Shown one piece after another: positions 42,931 to 50,947 of a stretch of DNA of 64,000 bases. This stretch comes from CAZXCK01 sp964639225. Lineage in GTDB: Bacteria; Chloroflexota; Anaerolineae; Aggregatilineales; Phototrophicaceae. Where the stretch lies: positions 1 through 64,000 of the forward strand of contig CAZXCK010000010.1 in NCBI GenBank assembly GCA_964639225.1, written 5' to 3'. The notes under the pieces are model-generated. The model saw only the letters and a program-made list of their open reading frames with translations, was not told the origin of the DNA and did no database searches. The position numbers and the translations under genes are program-made. The first letter of the stretch is position 1, and each line of letters begins with the position of its first letter.

Positions 42931-44199
42931 CTATGGACAGCCGCCACGCTGTAAGGTGTAGCGCACCGACAGCGTGTTATCGGCTGTGTTCGACTCTGGC
43001 ACGATATTGTCCGGGTCGATGGTCACACGGATTTCGTGCTCCTCTTCGGAGAATGTCGTGATGGTCATCGGGCCACCCTGGACGTTGTTCTCGCCTGGCT
43101 GCAATACCGGCACCTGCCGGTCAAAGCTCTGCTGCACCTCGCCGGAAGCGACATGGATATCCTGGAAGCGCACAATCGCCGGGCCGCTGGTTGGCTGCGA
43201 ACCGTTGTTGGTGATGTTCACCAGAACCTCGAACTGAACGCCGCAGGTTGGCGGATTGGGGTTAACGCCTGGCGGCGAGCCGGTCAGGTTGGCCTGCGAG
43301 GCCGCTGGCGGCTGGGTCGGCTGCTGTGGCGGTGTGGTTGGCGGCGGCACGGCGGTCGGTGGCGGCGGCGGCGGACCCTGCTCGCGTGGCAGGTTGTCGA
43401 TGCTGCCCTGAATCTCGACCAGCGGGCGGTATACCCAGCCCTCACCGGAGCCATAGCGCACCTTCAGCCATGACCCGTCCAGGTTCACGCTCAGAATCTC
43501 CGACGTTGAATTGGCGGCAAACTGACCGATGGGCGGGTTAAAGTTGGTGCCCGGTCCGCTGCGCACGTTGATGCCGGTCGTAAACAGTGCCGTTGGGGTA
43601 TCTGGTGTGGGTGGCTCTGGTTCTTCAGTCGGCGGCGGCGGGTCGGTCGGCGCTGGCGTCGGCTCCTCGACGGTGGGCGGTTCGTCCACCGGGGGGTCGG
43701 GCTGCTGCGGCTCGGTTGGGGGTTCCGTCTCGGCTTCGGCCTCGGTCGGCGCTGGCGAGATTACGTTGACGGTTACGCTGGCGGTGTTGCTGGCGGTCCC
43801 GTCGCCCCGGTAGGCGGTCACGTTGATGATGTAGCTACCCGGAGTTGTCGCCTGCCAGGTCTGCGTGACGCTGAAAGCGGGCGCATCGGCAAGGTTCGTC
43901 AACGTGTTACTGACCGGGCGTGATTCCTGATCGCCATTCATCTGGTTAATGGTGATCTCCACCCGGTCGATGTCCTCGCCGGCGTTGGTGACTAACGCCT
44001 GGATGTTGACGGTCACGTTTTCGACATACGAGGCGTTAGGGCGCGGCGCGGCGATACTCACAATCGGAGCACCGCTGATGGTGGTCTCGCTCTCGTCGCC
44101 GCTGGCTGGCAGGGTGCAGCCAGTCACCGCGAGCAGCGCCGCCAGCACCAGCAGAAGCGGCGCGGTGCGGCCTCGCGGTGCGAATGGGCTTGCGAACAT
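42931..44199 (-). CDS. Lipoprotein with Ig-like, SH3 and CARDB-type domains
   Basis: 422 residues. Lipobox LAVTGC about 30 residues in. Then a beta-sandwich (about 45-150, NVTVNIQALVTNAGEDIDRV, TAYRGDGTASNTASVTVNV), a Pro/Glu/Thr linker, a bacterial SH3 domain (about 210-265, GINVRSGPGTNFNPPIGQF, GEGWVYRPLVE), a second Pro-rich linker, and a C-terminal CARDB-like domain (VLVNITNNGSQPTSGPAIV, ESNTADNTLSVRY). Anchored outside the membrane; it probably binds wall or polysaccharide. ATG at 44199 has CAGGAG 7 nt upstream. Confidence 0.85.
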   Translation of the reverse strand: MFASPFAPRGRTAPLLLVLAALLAVTGCTLPASGDESETTISGAPIVSIAAPRPNASYVENVTVNIQALVTNAGEDIDRVEITINQMNGDQESRPVSNTLTNLADAPAFSVTQTWQATTPGSYIINVTAYRGDGTASNTASVTVNVISPAPTEAEAETEPPTEPQQPDPPVDEPPTVEEPTPAPTDPPPPTEEPEPPTPDTPTALFTTGINVRSGPGTNFNPPIGQFAANSTSEILSVNLDGSWLKVRYGSGEGWVYRPLVEIQGSIDNLPREQGPPPPPPTAVPPPTTPPQQPTQPPAASQANLTGSPPGVNPNPPTCGVQFEVLVNITNNGSQPTSGPAIVRFQDIHVASGEVQQSFDRQVPVLQPGENNVQGGPMTITTFSEEEHEIRVTIDPDNIVPESNTADNTLSVRYTLQRGGCP

Positions 44200-44342
44200 A
44201 ATGGCAACTCCTGAGTTAACCTGTTTGTCCTGTATCATGTCGATACTGTAGCGCAATCTTCCGCAGGTTGCGAGGTTCGTTTTACCTACGCTCTGCGGCG
44301 ATCGAGGCGCAGTCTTATGCAAATTCGGCCTGTATCCGGTAC

Positions 44343-44348
44343 TATAAT
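44343..44348 (+). promoter_or_regulatory. -10 box of the TPR gene
   Basis: Exact TATAAT in ACTATAATGG, about 125 nt before the start. The 274-base gap 44200-44473 otherwise shows no gene. Confidence 0.4.
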
Positions 44349-44473
44349 GGCATAGGTAAGGAATTGTGCCCGGCCAGCTCTGCCATTCCTGCTTGCACGC
44401 CCAGGCCGCACCGTCACCGCCACCCGAAACCCGGTCCTCAGCCGGCAGAATCGATGATTAAGAGAGACAGCTT

Positions 44474-45676
44474 ATGCGGATTCAGCGCAACCGTTCCCGG
44501 CTTACGTTTCGCACGCGCCGCCGCCGTCGCTGGCCTGGTGGCTGCCTGCCGCTGGCGCTGGCGATTGGCGTGCTGATCGGTGTGGGTCTGGTGGCGCGCC
44601 AGTGGGTGCAGACGCAGCTCAGCCTGATGAGCCTGGACGACAGCGGCGACCTGCGCAGCGCGCAGCAGGCGTTCGACGATGGCGACCTGGACTCGGCCAT
44701 CCTCGCTGCCGGGCAGGTGTGGAACGCCAGCCAGGACCGCCCCGACGCGCTGGTACTGCTGGCGCGGGCGCTGGTTTATCGCAGCTACTCGGACTGGAAC
44801 CGCGACGCGGACCGCCTCACCGCGCTGCAATTCACCACGAGCGCCCTGGAGCGCCTGCCCGACGACCCGGATGTGCAGGCCATCCATGCGTTCACGCTTC
44901 AGGCTGCCGGCCAGCCGGTGAACGCCGCCCGTATCGCCGAACAGGCGCTGCGCCAGCAGCCCGATCACACGCTGGCGCGCATCGCGCTGGGGCTGGCCTA
45001 TGGCAGAGTCGGCGGCTTTGAGAGCGCCCTGCGCGAGAATCAGACGGCTTATGACAACGGTGACTGGCCCCTGGACGCCCGGCGCGCGCTGGCGGTCAGC
45101 CAACACGACATGGGCCGCTACCGCGACGCGGCGCGCACGGTTGACGCGGCTATCGCGCTCAATGGCCGGCTGCCGGTGCTGCACTTCGAGCGCGCTCTTT
45201 ACGCCATCCAGACCGGGGATATGGACCGTGCCACCGCCGCCTATTTTCGCGTGCTGGCTTTTGACCCGGACAACGTCAAGGCACGGCTGCGGCTGTGCGA
45301 GGTCTCTGGTCTGCTGGCGGAACGCGACACGGCTATCCGCTACTGCCAGGAAGTGACCGAAGCCGCGCCCACCTGGCCCGATGGCTGGCACCGGCTGGGC
45401 CGCGAGTACTTTCTCAAGGGCGATTTCGCCAGCGCCCGCGACAGTCTGCGCCGCTGCACGACGCTGCTCACCGCGCAGCAGGTACCCATCGACCAGCGCC
45501 CGTTCGAGTGCTGGTATCTGCAGGGGCAGGCCGCCGAACTGCTCGGCGACTGCGATACGCTGCTGCATACCTACAATGAATTCAAAGAGATGGCCGCTGC
45601 GGCCAACCTGCCGCAGACCTGGACCTACCCGCCGGAAGGCCCGGAAATCTGCCTGCCCGCTGACGCTGATCCGTAG
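44474..45676 (+). CDS. Membrane-anchored TPR protein
   Basis: 400 residues. Very Arg-rich first 21 residues, then one membrane helix (CLPLALAIGVLIGVGLVA), then tetratricopeptide-like repeats over about residues 55-370, e.g. AQQAFDDGDLDSAILAAGQV, ALAVSQHDMGRYRDAARTVD, LGREYFLKGDFASARDSL. It ends with a Cys-containing tail. A protein-interaction scaffold at the outer face of the membrane is likely. It is followed 128 nt later by the GGVG-repeat gene. Confidence 0.8.
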   Translation: MRIQRNRSRLTFRTRRRRRWPGGCLPLALAIGVLIGVGLVARQWVQTQLSLMSLDDSGDLRSAQQAFDDGDLDSAILAAGQVWNASQDRPDALVLLARALVYRSYSDWNRDADRLTALQFTTSALERLPDDPDVQAIHAFTLQAAGQPVNAARIAEQALRQQPDHTLARIALGLAYGRVGGFESALRENQTAYDNGDWPLDARRALAVSQHDMGRYRDAARTVDAAIALNGRLPVLHFERALYAIQTGDMDRATAAYFRVLAFDPDNVKARLRLCEVSGLLAERDTAIRYCQEVTEAAPTWPDGWHRLGREYFLKGDFASARDSLRRCTTLLTAQQVPIDQRPFECWYLQGQAAELLGDCDTLLHTYNEFKEMAAAANLPQTWTYPPEGPEICLPADADP

Positions 45677-45804
45677 TCTGGCGAAAATGGCTGGCAACCT
45701 TTGGCTGCACTTCTGCGTAGTAACAGATAGCGCGATGCATACCAACCCGTTCCGTGTAAGCGCATCGCATATCCGTAAAACGCAATCACAGAGGAGTGTC
45801 AGTC

Positions 45805-46674
45805 GTGGACGATCAGAACAGAACCGATGACAAGAAAAAACGTGGCGAATACGAGACCGAATGGTCGTTTTCGTTCGACAAGCTGGGCGACAGTATCAAC
45901 AAGGCGTTTCAGTCGCTGGGCGGCGACCAGGAAGTAAAGACCGAGCACATCGTCGAGCCGAAGGGTGAGGCCGCCGAGGCCGCCATTCTGCTCAATCTGT
46001 CGCTGGGCGAGGCGACGGTTTCCGCGCTGGAACCCGGCTCACCCAACCTTTTCGAGGCCGACCTGCGCTACCTGGGCGAGATCGACTACGAATGCACCGG
46101 CGGCACTTCACCGGCCATTCGCCTGCGCCAGCACGATAAAGGTGTGGCTGGCAGCGTGCGCCGCGCTTTCGGCTCGGTGGCTCATCGTGAAGACCTGAGC
46201 TGGGATATTCGGATTAGCCCGGATGTCCCGGTGCGCCTGAAGGTCAAAGGCGGGGTGGGGCGGGCCAACCTGAACCTGGACGGCCTCATGCTGATCGATC
46301 TGGAAGTGGATGGTGGCGTGGGCGAGCCGCGCATCAGCCTGCCGGAGACCGCGCACAGCTACGACGTCGATTTTGAAGCGGGGGTGGGGTCTTCGACTCT
46401 TCGCCTGCCGCATGAGACGAGCGTCAACCTGGACATCGAAGGCGGCGTGGGCACGGTGCGCATTCTGGCCGAGGCCGGCACCGCGCTGCACCTCAAGGCC
46501 GAGGCGGGCGTGGGCAACGTTCGCGTGCCGGACGACATGCGCAGCATCAAGGAAGAGCGCGAGCTGCTCGGTCGCGGCGGCATCTGGCAGACCGAAGGCT
46601 TCGACATGGCCCAGCATCAGGTGTATATCAAATTTGAGGGCGGCGTGGGCACAATGGACCTGTCCTACGTGTAG
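45805..46674 (+). CDS. GGVG-repeat beta-solenoid protein (LiaF/toast-rack-like)
   Basis: 289 residues, cytoplasmic (no signal). From residue 145 a motif recurs roughly every 20-25 residues: KGGVGRANLNL, DGGVGEPRISL, EAGVGSSTLRL, EGGVGTVRIL, EAGVGNVRVP and EGGVGTMDLSY. Such G-V-G repeats with alternating hydrophobics resemble the toast-rack solenoids of LiaF/DUF2154 and DUF4097 proteins. The charged N-terminal 60 residues have a helix DKLGDSINKAFQSLGG. GTG at 45805 is set by GAGGAG 8 nt upstream. Confidence 0.7.
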   Translation: MDDQNRTDDKKKRGEYETEWSFSFDKLGDSINKAFQSLGGDQEVKTEHIVEPKGEAAEAAILLNLSLGEATVSALEPGSPNLFEADLRYLGEIDYECTGGTSPAIRLRQHDKGVAGSVRRAFGSVAHREDLSWDIRISPDVPVRLKVKGGVGRANLNLDGLMLIDLEVDGGVGEPRISLPETAHSYDVDFEAGVGSSTLRLPHETSVNLDIEGGVGTVRILAEAGTALHLKAEAGVGNVRVPDDMRSIKEERELLGRGGIWQTEGFDMAQHQVYIKFEGGVGTMDLSYV

Positions 46675-46683
46675 CGATCCCCT

Positions 46684-47634
46684 TTATGGCCGCCAGGCCG
46701 GCTGACGATAACCGGCTGTGCCTGGCGTTATCAGCGTCATACCGCCCCCGCTGGCGTCCATCGTGTAGATGCGCAGGTCAGTCCCCTGGGGGTGGTATGA
46801 CGTGAAAGCGAGCCGCTCACCATCCGGCGACCAGTCCGGCTCGGTGGGGCCGCTGGAGCCGCTGGTGAGCTGGCGCATCTCACGGCTGGCGATCTCAATC
46901 CGGTACAGGTTGACATTCCGAAAGGCCAGCGGCGCACTGAACACCAGCGCCGCGCCATCCGGCGACCACGCCAGCGGCACGTTGAAACCGGCCTCGGCCA
47001 GCCCCAGCAGCGGCGTCACCTCGCCGCTGGCGACATCCAGCAGCAGCAAGGCATAGGTCTCGCTTTCGGCTTCCAGTCCGACGAAGGCCAGCCGTTCGCC
47101 ATCCGGCGACCAGGCGGGCAGGCCGTCCATGCCGGGCGTGACGTACACCGCCTCGAACGTATCCGCGTGCAGATCGTGAATGTAAATATCCCAGCCGGTG
47201 GCGGCAGTCGAGTCGATGGCCTGGTAGGCCAGGTAACGCCCGTCTGGCGACCATGACGGGCTGTTGTGGTCGGCCAGGGCCCGCCCGGTGACGCGGCGCA
47301 GCGGTCCGTTGGGCAGGTCGAAGGTGTAGATGTCGCGGCGCACTTCGTCTGGCTGGAAGGTGGTAAAGGCCACTGCTTGCCCATCCGGTGACCAGGTCGC
47401 GTCCAGTCCCCAGCCGATCAGCTCTACCGGCAGCGGCAGGTGGGTGTCGTGGCGCAGGTCGTGCAGAATCAGCCGGGCGCGGTTGTTGATGTCCGGTTGG
47501 GTGAGGTAAAGCAGTTGATCGCCGCCGGGCAGACCCTGCGCCAGCGCCCAGGCGACGAACAGCAGGATCAGCACGCCGGTGCTTGCCAGTGCTGTTAGTC
47601 GCAGCGCCAGCGCCAACGCCCATCGGTCGGTCAC
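46684..47634 (-). CDS. TolB-like beta-propeller protein, signal-anchored
   Basis: 316 residues. A membrane anchor near the start (LASTGVLILLFVAWALA) is followed by six or so PD40/TolB blades, each with a (W/S)SPDG turn: TWSPDGQAVAF, SWSPDGRYLAY, AWSPDGERLAF, AWSPDGAALVF, DWSPDGERLAF. It begins with GTG at 47634, overlapping the upstream lipoprotein gene's stop by 4 nt, which decides the start. Role unknown; probably extracytoplasmic binding. Confidence 0.83.
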   Translation of the reverse strand: MTDRWALALALRLTALASTGVLILLFVAWALAQGLPGGDQLLYLTQPDINNRARLILHDLRHDTHLPLPVELIGWGLDATWSPDGQAVAFTTFQPDEVRRDIYTFDLPNGPLRRVTGRALADHNSPSWSPDGRYLAYQAIDSTAATGWDIYIHDLHADTFEAVYVTPGMDGLPAWSPDGERLAFVGLEAESETYALLLLDVASGEVTPLLGLAEAGFNVPLAWSPDGAALVFSAPLAFRNVNLYRIEIASREMRQLTSGSSGPTEPDWSPDGERLAFTSYHPQGTDLRIYTMDASGGGMTLITPGTAGYRQPAWRP

Positions 47635-49979
47635 GGCTGGATGTATCCCAGCGTCGGCGCGCCGTTGATCGACCCGGCGACCCAGCCGGTGACGCCGCTC
47701 GCCGTGCGCACTTCCCACCACACAAACTCGCCGCCTTCCACCGGACCCGCCAGAATGGCGACCCATTCGCGCTGTACCAGTGTGGTGAAGATGGTCGACT
47801 CGATGGTCGGCTCCTGGCGCACGTTGAGCGTGGCCGAGAGTATCTGAATCTGCTGGCCGGGCTGGTAGCTGCTGCCTTCGACGACGCCGGGCGGCTCGAA
47901 GGGGACCGGCGTCGCTACCGGCTGGCGGATGTCCTGCACCTCATCGCTGACCCAGTTCAGCGCGGCGTCGCCGCCGATGCTGGCACTGATGTCCTCGATG
48001 GCTCCGTTTATACGGGCGATGAAACGCTCGTTGTTCTCGGTTTCGACCAGCACGGCGTCGCGAGTGGGACTCCATTCGACGCGGCGCGGCGGAGCGCTGC
48101 CGATGGGGCCGCTGAGGAAATTGCCGCCGCCGTCCAGGATCTGCACCGGACCGAACGGATCGCCGCGCCGGCCCAGGGCGACGATGCCGCCGTCCGGGCG
48201 CTGGACGGCGTACTGCGTCCAGGTGGCGGTCGGCCCGCCGTCGAAGATCATCTGCACGTCGCTGAAGTTGGCGCGGTTCACGCTGGCGATGACCGGCGTG
48301 CCGCCAGCGTTGCGCCCGCTGACGATAATGCGCTGGCCGTCCCGGCTCCACGAGGCATACTCGTAGATCAGGTTGGGGGGCTGCTGGCTGTAATTCTGGT
48401 CCAGCGGCACGACCAGCACCACGCTGCGCGCCACACCGTTGAGGTCATCCACCTGGGCGCGAACCAGCAACGCGTCGCTCTGCGGCGACCATTCCAGGCC
48501 CACACTGCGATGATAGAACGGGCGCTCTCCGCCGATCAGACAGCCGCGATGTTCGGCGTAGGGGCAGTCGGCCACCAGCCGCCGCGATGAGCCGTCCGGT
48601 TGCAGCACGTACAGGCCGTCGTCGGTCACGTCGCGGCCCTCGGTGACGCTGTCGCCGTCGATGACATAGGCCAGCAGTTGGCCGTCCGGCGACCAGGCGA
48701 TGGTGCGCACGAACTTATCGTTTTCCTCGCGCGTCTGCGCCTCGAACTGGTGGAATGGCGAGGACTGGGGCCGCGAGCGCCCGCCGTTGCTCACCGTGTA
48801 CAGCATTCCGGCTTCGTTGGTCAGGGCGTAGACGCTGGGATTCACCGGGTTACGGGCGAAGAGCGTCACCGGCGTGTTGCCACCCAGGTCTGGCACGGCG
48901 AAACCGCCGCCCGGCCCGATGATAAACGCCCGCGAATCCGGGATGATGGGCTGGATCACCGGCGGCGGCAGCGCTGGCGGAATCTGCGCGCGCGAGATGG
49001 TGGGCGGAATGTCCTCGGCGCGGATTTCGACGGTTGGCGGCGCGGTGGGCGTGGCCGTTATCTCCCGCGACTCGTCGATCTCGTCGCCCGCTTCGGGCGT
49101 AATGATGCCCAGGTCCAGGTCGGGTGGTGGCGGTGGTGGTTCGGTGTCCGGCTCGGCGGTGGCGAACTCCGGCGTGGCGTCGATGGTGGGGGGGATGCCG
49201 GTGGGCGTGGGCAGCGCCTGCAGCGTGGCGACCATTGCCGTCGCCGTGGCGTTGATTTCCTCGCGCAGCGGCGGCACTGTGGGCACGGGCGTATCGGTGG
49301 GGATGGGCGTCTGAGTCGGCGCGAGGGCCGTCAGCGTGGCGATGAGCGCCGTCTGTGTGGCGAAGAAATCATCGGCGCGCTGTGTTTGCTCTGCCTGCTG
49401 CGTCAGGGTCGCGTCTGCCGTAGGCGGCACTGGCGTAAAGGTCCGTGTGGCTGTCGGTGTGGTGGTGGGCGTCGCCGTGATTGACGGCGTGGCTGTTGGC
49501 GTCGATGTTGGCGTATCGGTGGCGGGCAGCGGCAGCGGCGTCAGCGAGGGTGGCACTGTCGCCGTCTCGGTCAGAGTCGGGGTGGCGGTCGGTGTTTCGG
49601 TGGTGGTGGGCGTCTCGGTCGGTGTAAGAGTCAGCGCCGGCGTCTGGCTGGGATCGAGAGTCGGGGTGGCGGTCGCCGTCTCGGTGGGCTGGTCGGTGGG
49701 CGTCTCGGTCGGTGTGACGGTCAGCGTCGGTGTCTCGCTGGGGTCGGGTGTGTTGGTGGCCGTCGGTACAAACGTCTCGGTGAGCGTAGGCGGTGGCGTA
49801 TCGGTGACGAGCAGCAGCGTCGCCGTTGGCACCTGTACAACCGGCGTGGCCGGGTCGGTGGCGGTGGGCGTGTCGGTCGGGGCGACGGTGGGTGTCACAT
49901 GCGGCAGCATATCACCGCTGCAGGCCGTCAGCGCGGCGAACAGCAGCAAAGCCGACACAGACACCAGCAAACGAGACAT
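47631..49979 (-). CDS. Large Thr-Pro-rich lipoprotein with propeller and SH3 domain
   Basis: 782 residues. Lipobox LFAALTAC at about 13-20. Residues 25-330 are a Thr/Pro linker built from PTETPT/TATPT-like repeats, probably an extended wall-spanning stalk. Residues 350-690 contain propeller strands with SPDG and SRDG turns (TIAWSPDGQLLAYVIDG, YASWSRDGQRIIVSG, RVEWSPTRDAVLV). The end (about 710-782) is an SH3-type domain (SATLNVRQEPTIESTIFTTL, VTGWVAGS). CAGGAG precedes the ATG. It is coupled to the shorter propeller gene downstream. Confidence 0.85.
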   Translation of the reverse strand: MSRLLVSVSALLLFAALTACSGDMLPHVTPTVAPTDTPTATDPATPVVQVPTATLLLVTDTPPPTLTETFVPTATNTPDPSETPTLTVTPTETPTDQPTETATATPTLDPSQTPALTLTPTETPTTTETPTATPTLTETATVPPSLTPLPLPATDTPTSTPTATPSITATPTTTPTATRTFTPVPPTADATLTQQAEQTQRADDFFATQTALIATLTALAPTQTPIPTDTPVPTVPPLREEINATATAMVATLQALPTPTGIPPTIDATPEFATAEPDTEPPPPPPDLDLGIITPEAGDEIDESREITATPTAPPTVEIRAEDIPPTISRAQIPPALPPPVIQPIIPDSRAFIIGPGGGFAVPDLGGNTPVTLFARNPVNPSVYALTNEAGMLYTVSNGGRSRPQSSPFHQFEAQTREENDKFVRTIAWSPDGQLLAYVIDGDSVTEGRDVTDDGLYVLQPDGSSRRLVADCPYAEHRGCLIGGERPFYHRSVGLEWSPQSDALLVRAQVDDLNGVARSVVLVVPLDQNYSQQPPNLIYEYASWSRDGQRIIVSGRNAGGTPVIASVNRANFSDVQMIFDGGPTATWTQYAVQRPDGGIVALGRRGDPFGPVQILDGGGNFLSGPIGSAPPRRVEWSPTRDAVLVETENNERFIARINGAIEDISASIGGDAALNWVSDEVQDIRQPVATPVPFEPPGVVEGSSYQPGQQIQILSATLNVRQEPTIESTIFTTLVQREWVAILAGPVEGGEFVWWEVRTASGVTGWVAGSINGAPTLGYIQP
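48890..49900. repeat. Degenerate DNA repeats encoding the Thr-Pro stalk
   Basis: Short imperfect repeats such as CGGTGGGCGTCTCGGTCGG recur within the lipoprotein gene. They arise from Thr-Pro codons and are prone to slippage. The reverse strand therefore has a long open frame that is not a gene. Confidence 0.6.
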
Positions 49980-50159
49980 GCAGCGTACTCCTGTGGGGAC
50001 GATCATGATTCTTATTATGGCACAGTTAGCCAGTGTACAGTCACCGCACAGATGACGCCACCGGAACGCTTGCCCTACGTTGACAGGGATATAATGGCTA
50101 ATGTTTATCGAACATGTGCCTGTACGATCGTTTCATCGTCGCATTAGTGGGGAATCTAT

Positions 50160-50582
50160 TTATGTGTCGAGTTCGGCATAACCACCCAATGCAATAAGCC
50201 GGGCGCGGTCGGCAACCAGATCAACCCGATTGAATCGTAGTATACGCTCGGTAACGCGCCCGGTCGCTGTCAGTGGTTCAATAACGCCGGTTTCGATGAG
50301 GCGAAAATGCTCATTCCAGCTCTCATGGCGTGGATGAAACAGCGCAACAACATTCCCTGTTTGTGGGTCAATTGAACACAGATCGCTGCCTTTGTGCCGA
50401 TTACAATCCGCACAAGCGAGGCATAGATTCGCTTCTACGGTGTCGCCGCTGTGTTTCTCTGCGTAGATGTGGTCGATTTCATGGGTGAAATAAGCATGAA
50501 CTTCGTGCAGACGACAGTACTCACATCGCGCTTTAGCCCGTGCCGCTATATGCTGACGAAGTGCTTCAGGGATGTATGTCAT
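50160..50582 (-). CDS. HNH endonuclease
   Basis: 140 residues. HNH core: CEYCRLHE (first Cys pair), FTHEIDHIYAEKHSGD (catalytic His), NLCLACADCNRHKGSDL (Asn, second Cys pair and last His). The C-terminal 50 residues (ERILRFNRVDLVADRARLIA) are an added helical part. No membrane or DNA-binding domain is fused. Its ATG overlaps the stop of the 85-residue partner by 4 nt. It may be a nicking or defensive nuclease; many such two-gene cassettes are uncharacterised. The locus is less GC-rich than its surroundings. Confidence 0.88.
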   Translation of the reverse strand: MTYIPEALRQHIAARAKARCEYCRLHEVHAYFTHEIDHIYAEKHSGDTVEANLCLACADCNRHKGSDLCSIDPQTGNVVALFHPRHESWNEHFRLIETGVIEPLTATGRVTERILRFNRVDLVADRARLIALGGYAELDT

Positions 50583-50836
50583 TTGTCTTTCGCCAGCTTC
50601 TCCTGTGCGCGGATTTTCAGACGGCGGACAAAATGCTCAAGCTGGAGATATGACTCCAGTTCAGCGCGTTCTGCATCGTTGAGCGACTCGTTGCGATTGC
50701 CATCCAGCAAATAGCGCAAACGCTCCTGTGCTGCGTGGGATGGACGCAGTGCAATAACCGCTTCCGGCGTGGGCGCAGACAGCAGAAAGTCCATTACTTC
50801 GTCAGATGGTGTCCTGTCGGGCGATGAGATGACCAT
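50579..50836 (-). CDS. Small helical partner of the HNH nuclease
   Basis: 85 residues: AQERLRYLLDGNRNESLNDA followed by ERAELESYLQLEHFVRRLKI, a helical repeat-like segment ending in a basic tail. CAGGAG precedes the ATG. Translational coupling (ATGA) to the HNH gene suggests the two products act together, perhaps as inhibitor and nuclease. I do not know a named family. Confidence 0.65.
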   Translation of the reverse strand: MVISSPDRTPSDEVMDFLLSAPTPEAVIALRPSHAAQERLRYLLDGNRNESLNDAERAELESYLQLEHFVRRLKIRAQEKLAKDK

Positions 50837-50898
50837 AACTGGCTCCTGACTACTCTCACTCTATTATATCCTCATCTGCGGAAGCCGTTATCGTGAAA

Positions 50899-50938
50899 CA
50901 GGGGCGAGTGCCGTGCTTTTGTCCGGCACCCGCCCCTG
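50899..50938 (-). terminator. Terminator of serS
   Basis: CAGGGGCGGGTGCCG on the minus strand (50938-50924) pairs with CGGCACTCGCCCCTG (50913-50899), one G-U pair, followed by TTTC. It lies 10 nt after the serS stop. Confidence 0.72.
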
Positions 50939-50947
50939 CGTGTATCG

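Noticed and set aside
44200..44473. tRNA or small RNA in the 274-base gap
   Set aside because: No cloverleaf, CCA-type end or strong structured element was seen; only a -10 box stands out.
49336..50055. Val/Gly/Ser-repeat protein on the plus strand
   Set aside because: It is the reverse reading of the Thr-Pro repeat codons of the lipoprotein gene.
50080..50095. Promoter TTGACA...TATAAT on the plus strand
   Set aside because: The two hexamers are only 4 nt apart, and no plus-strand gene follows.
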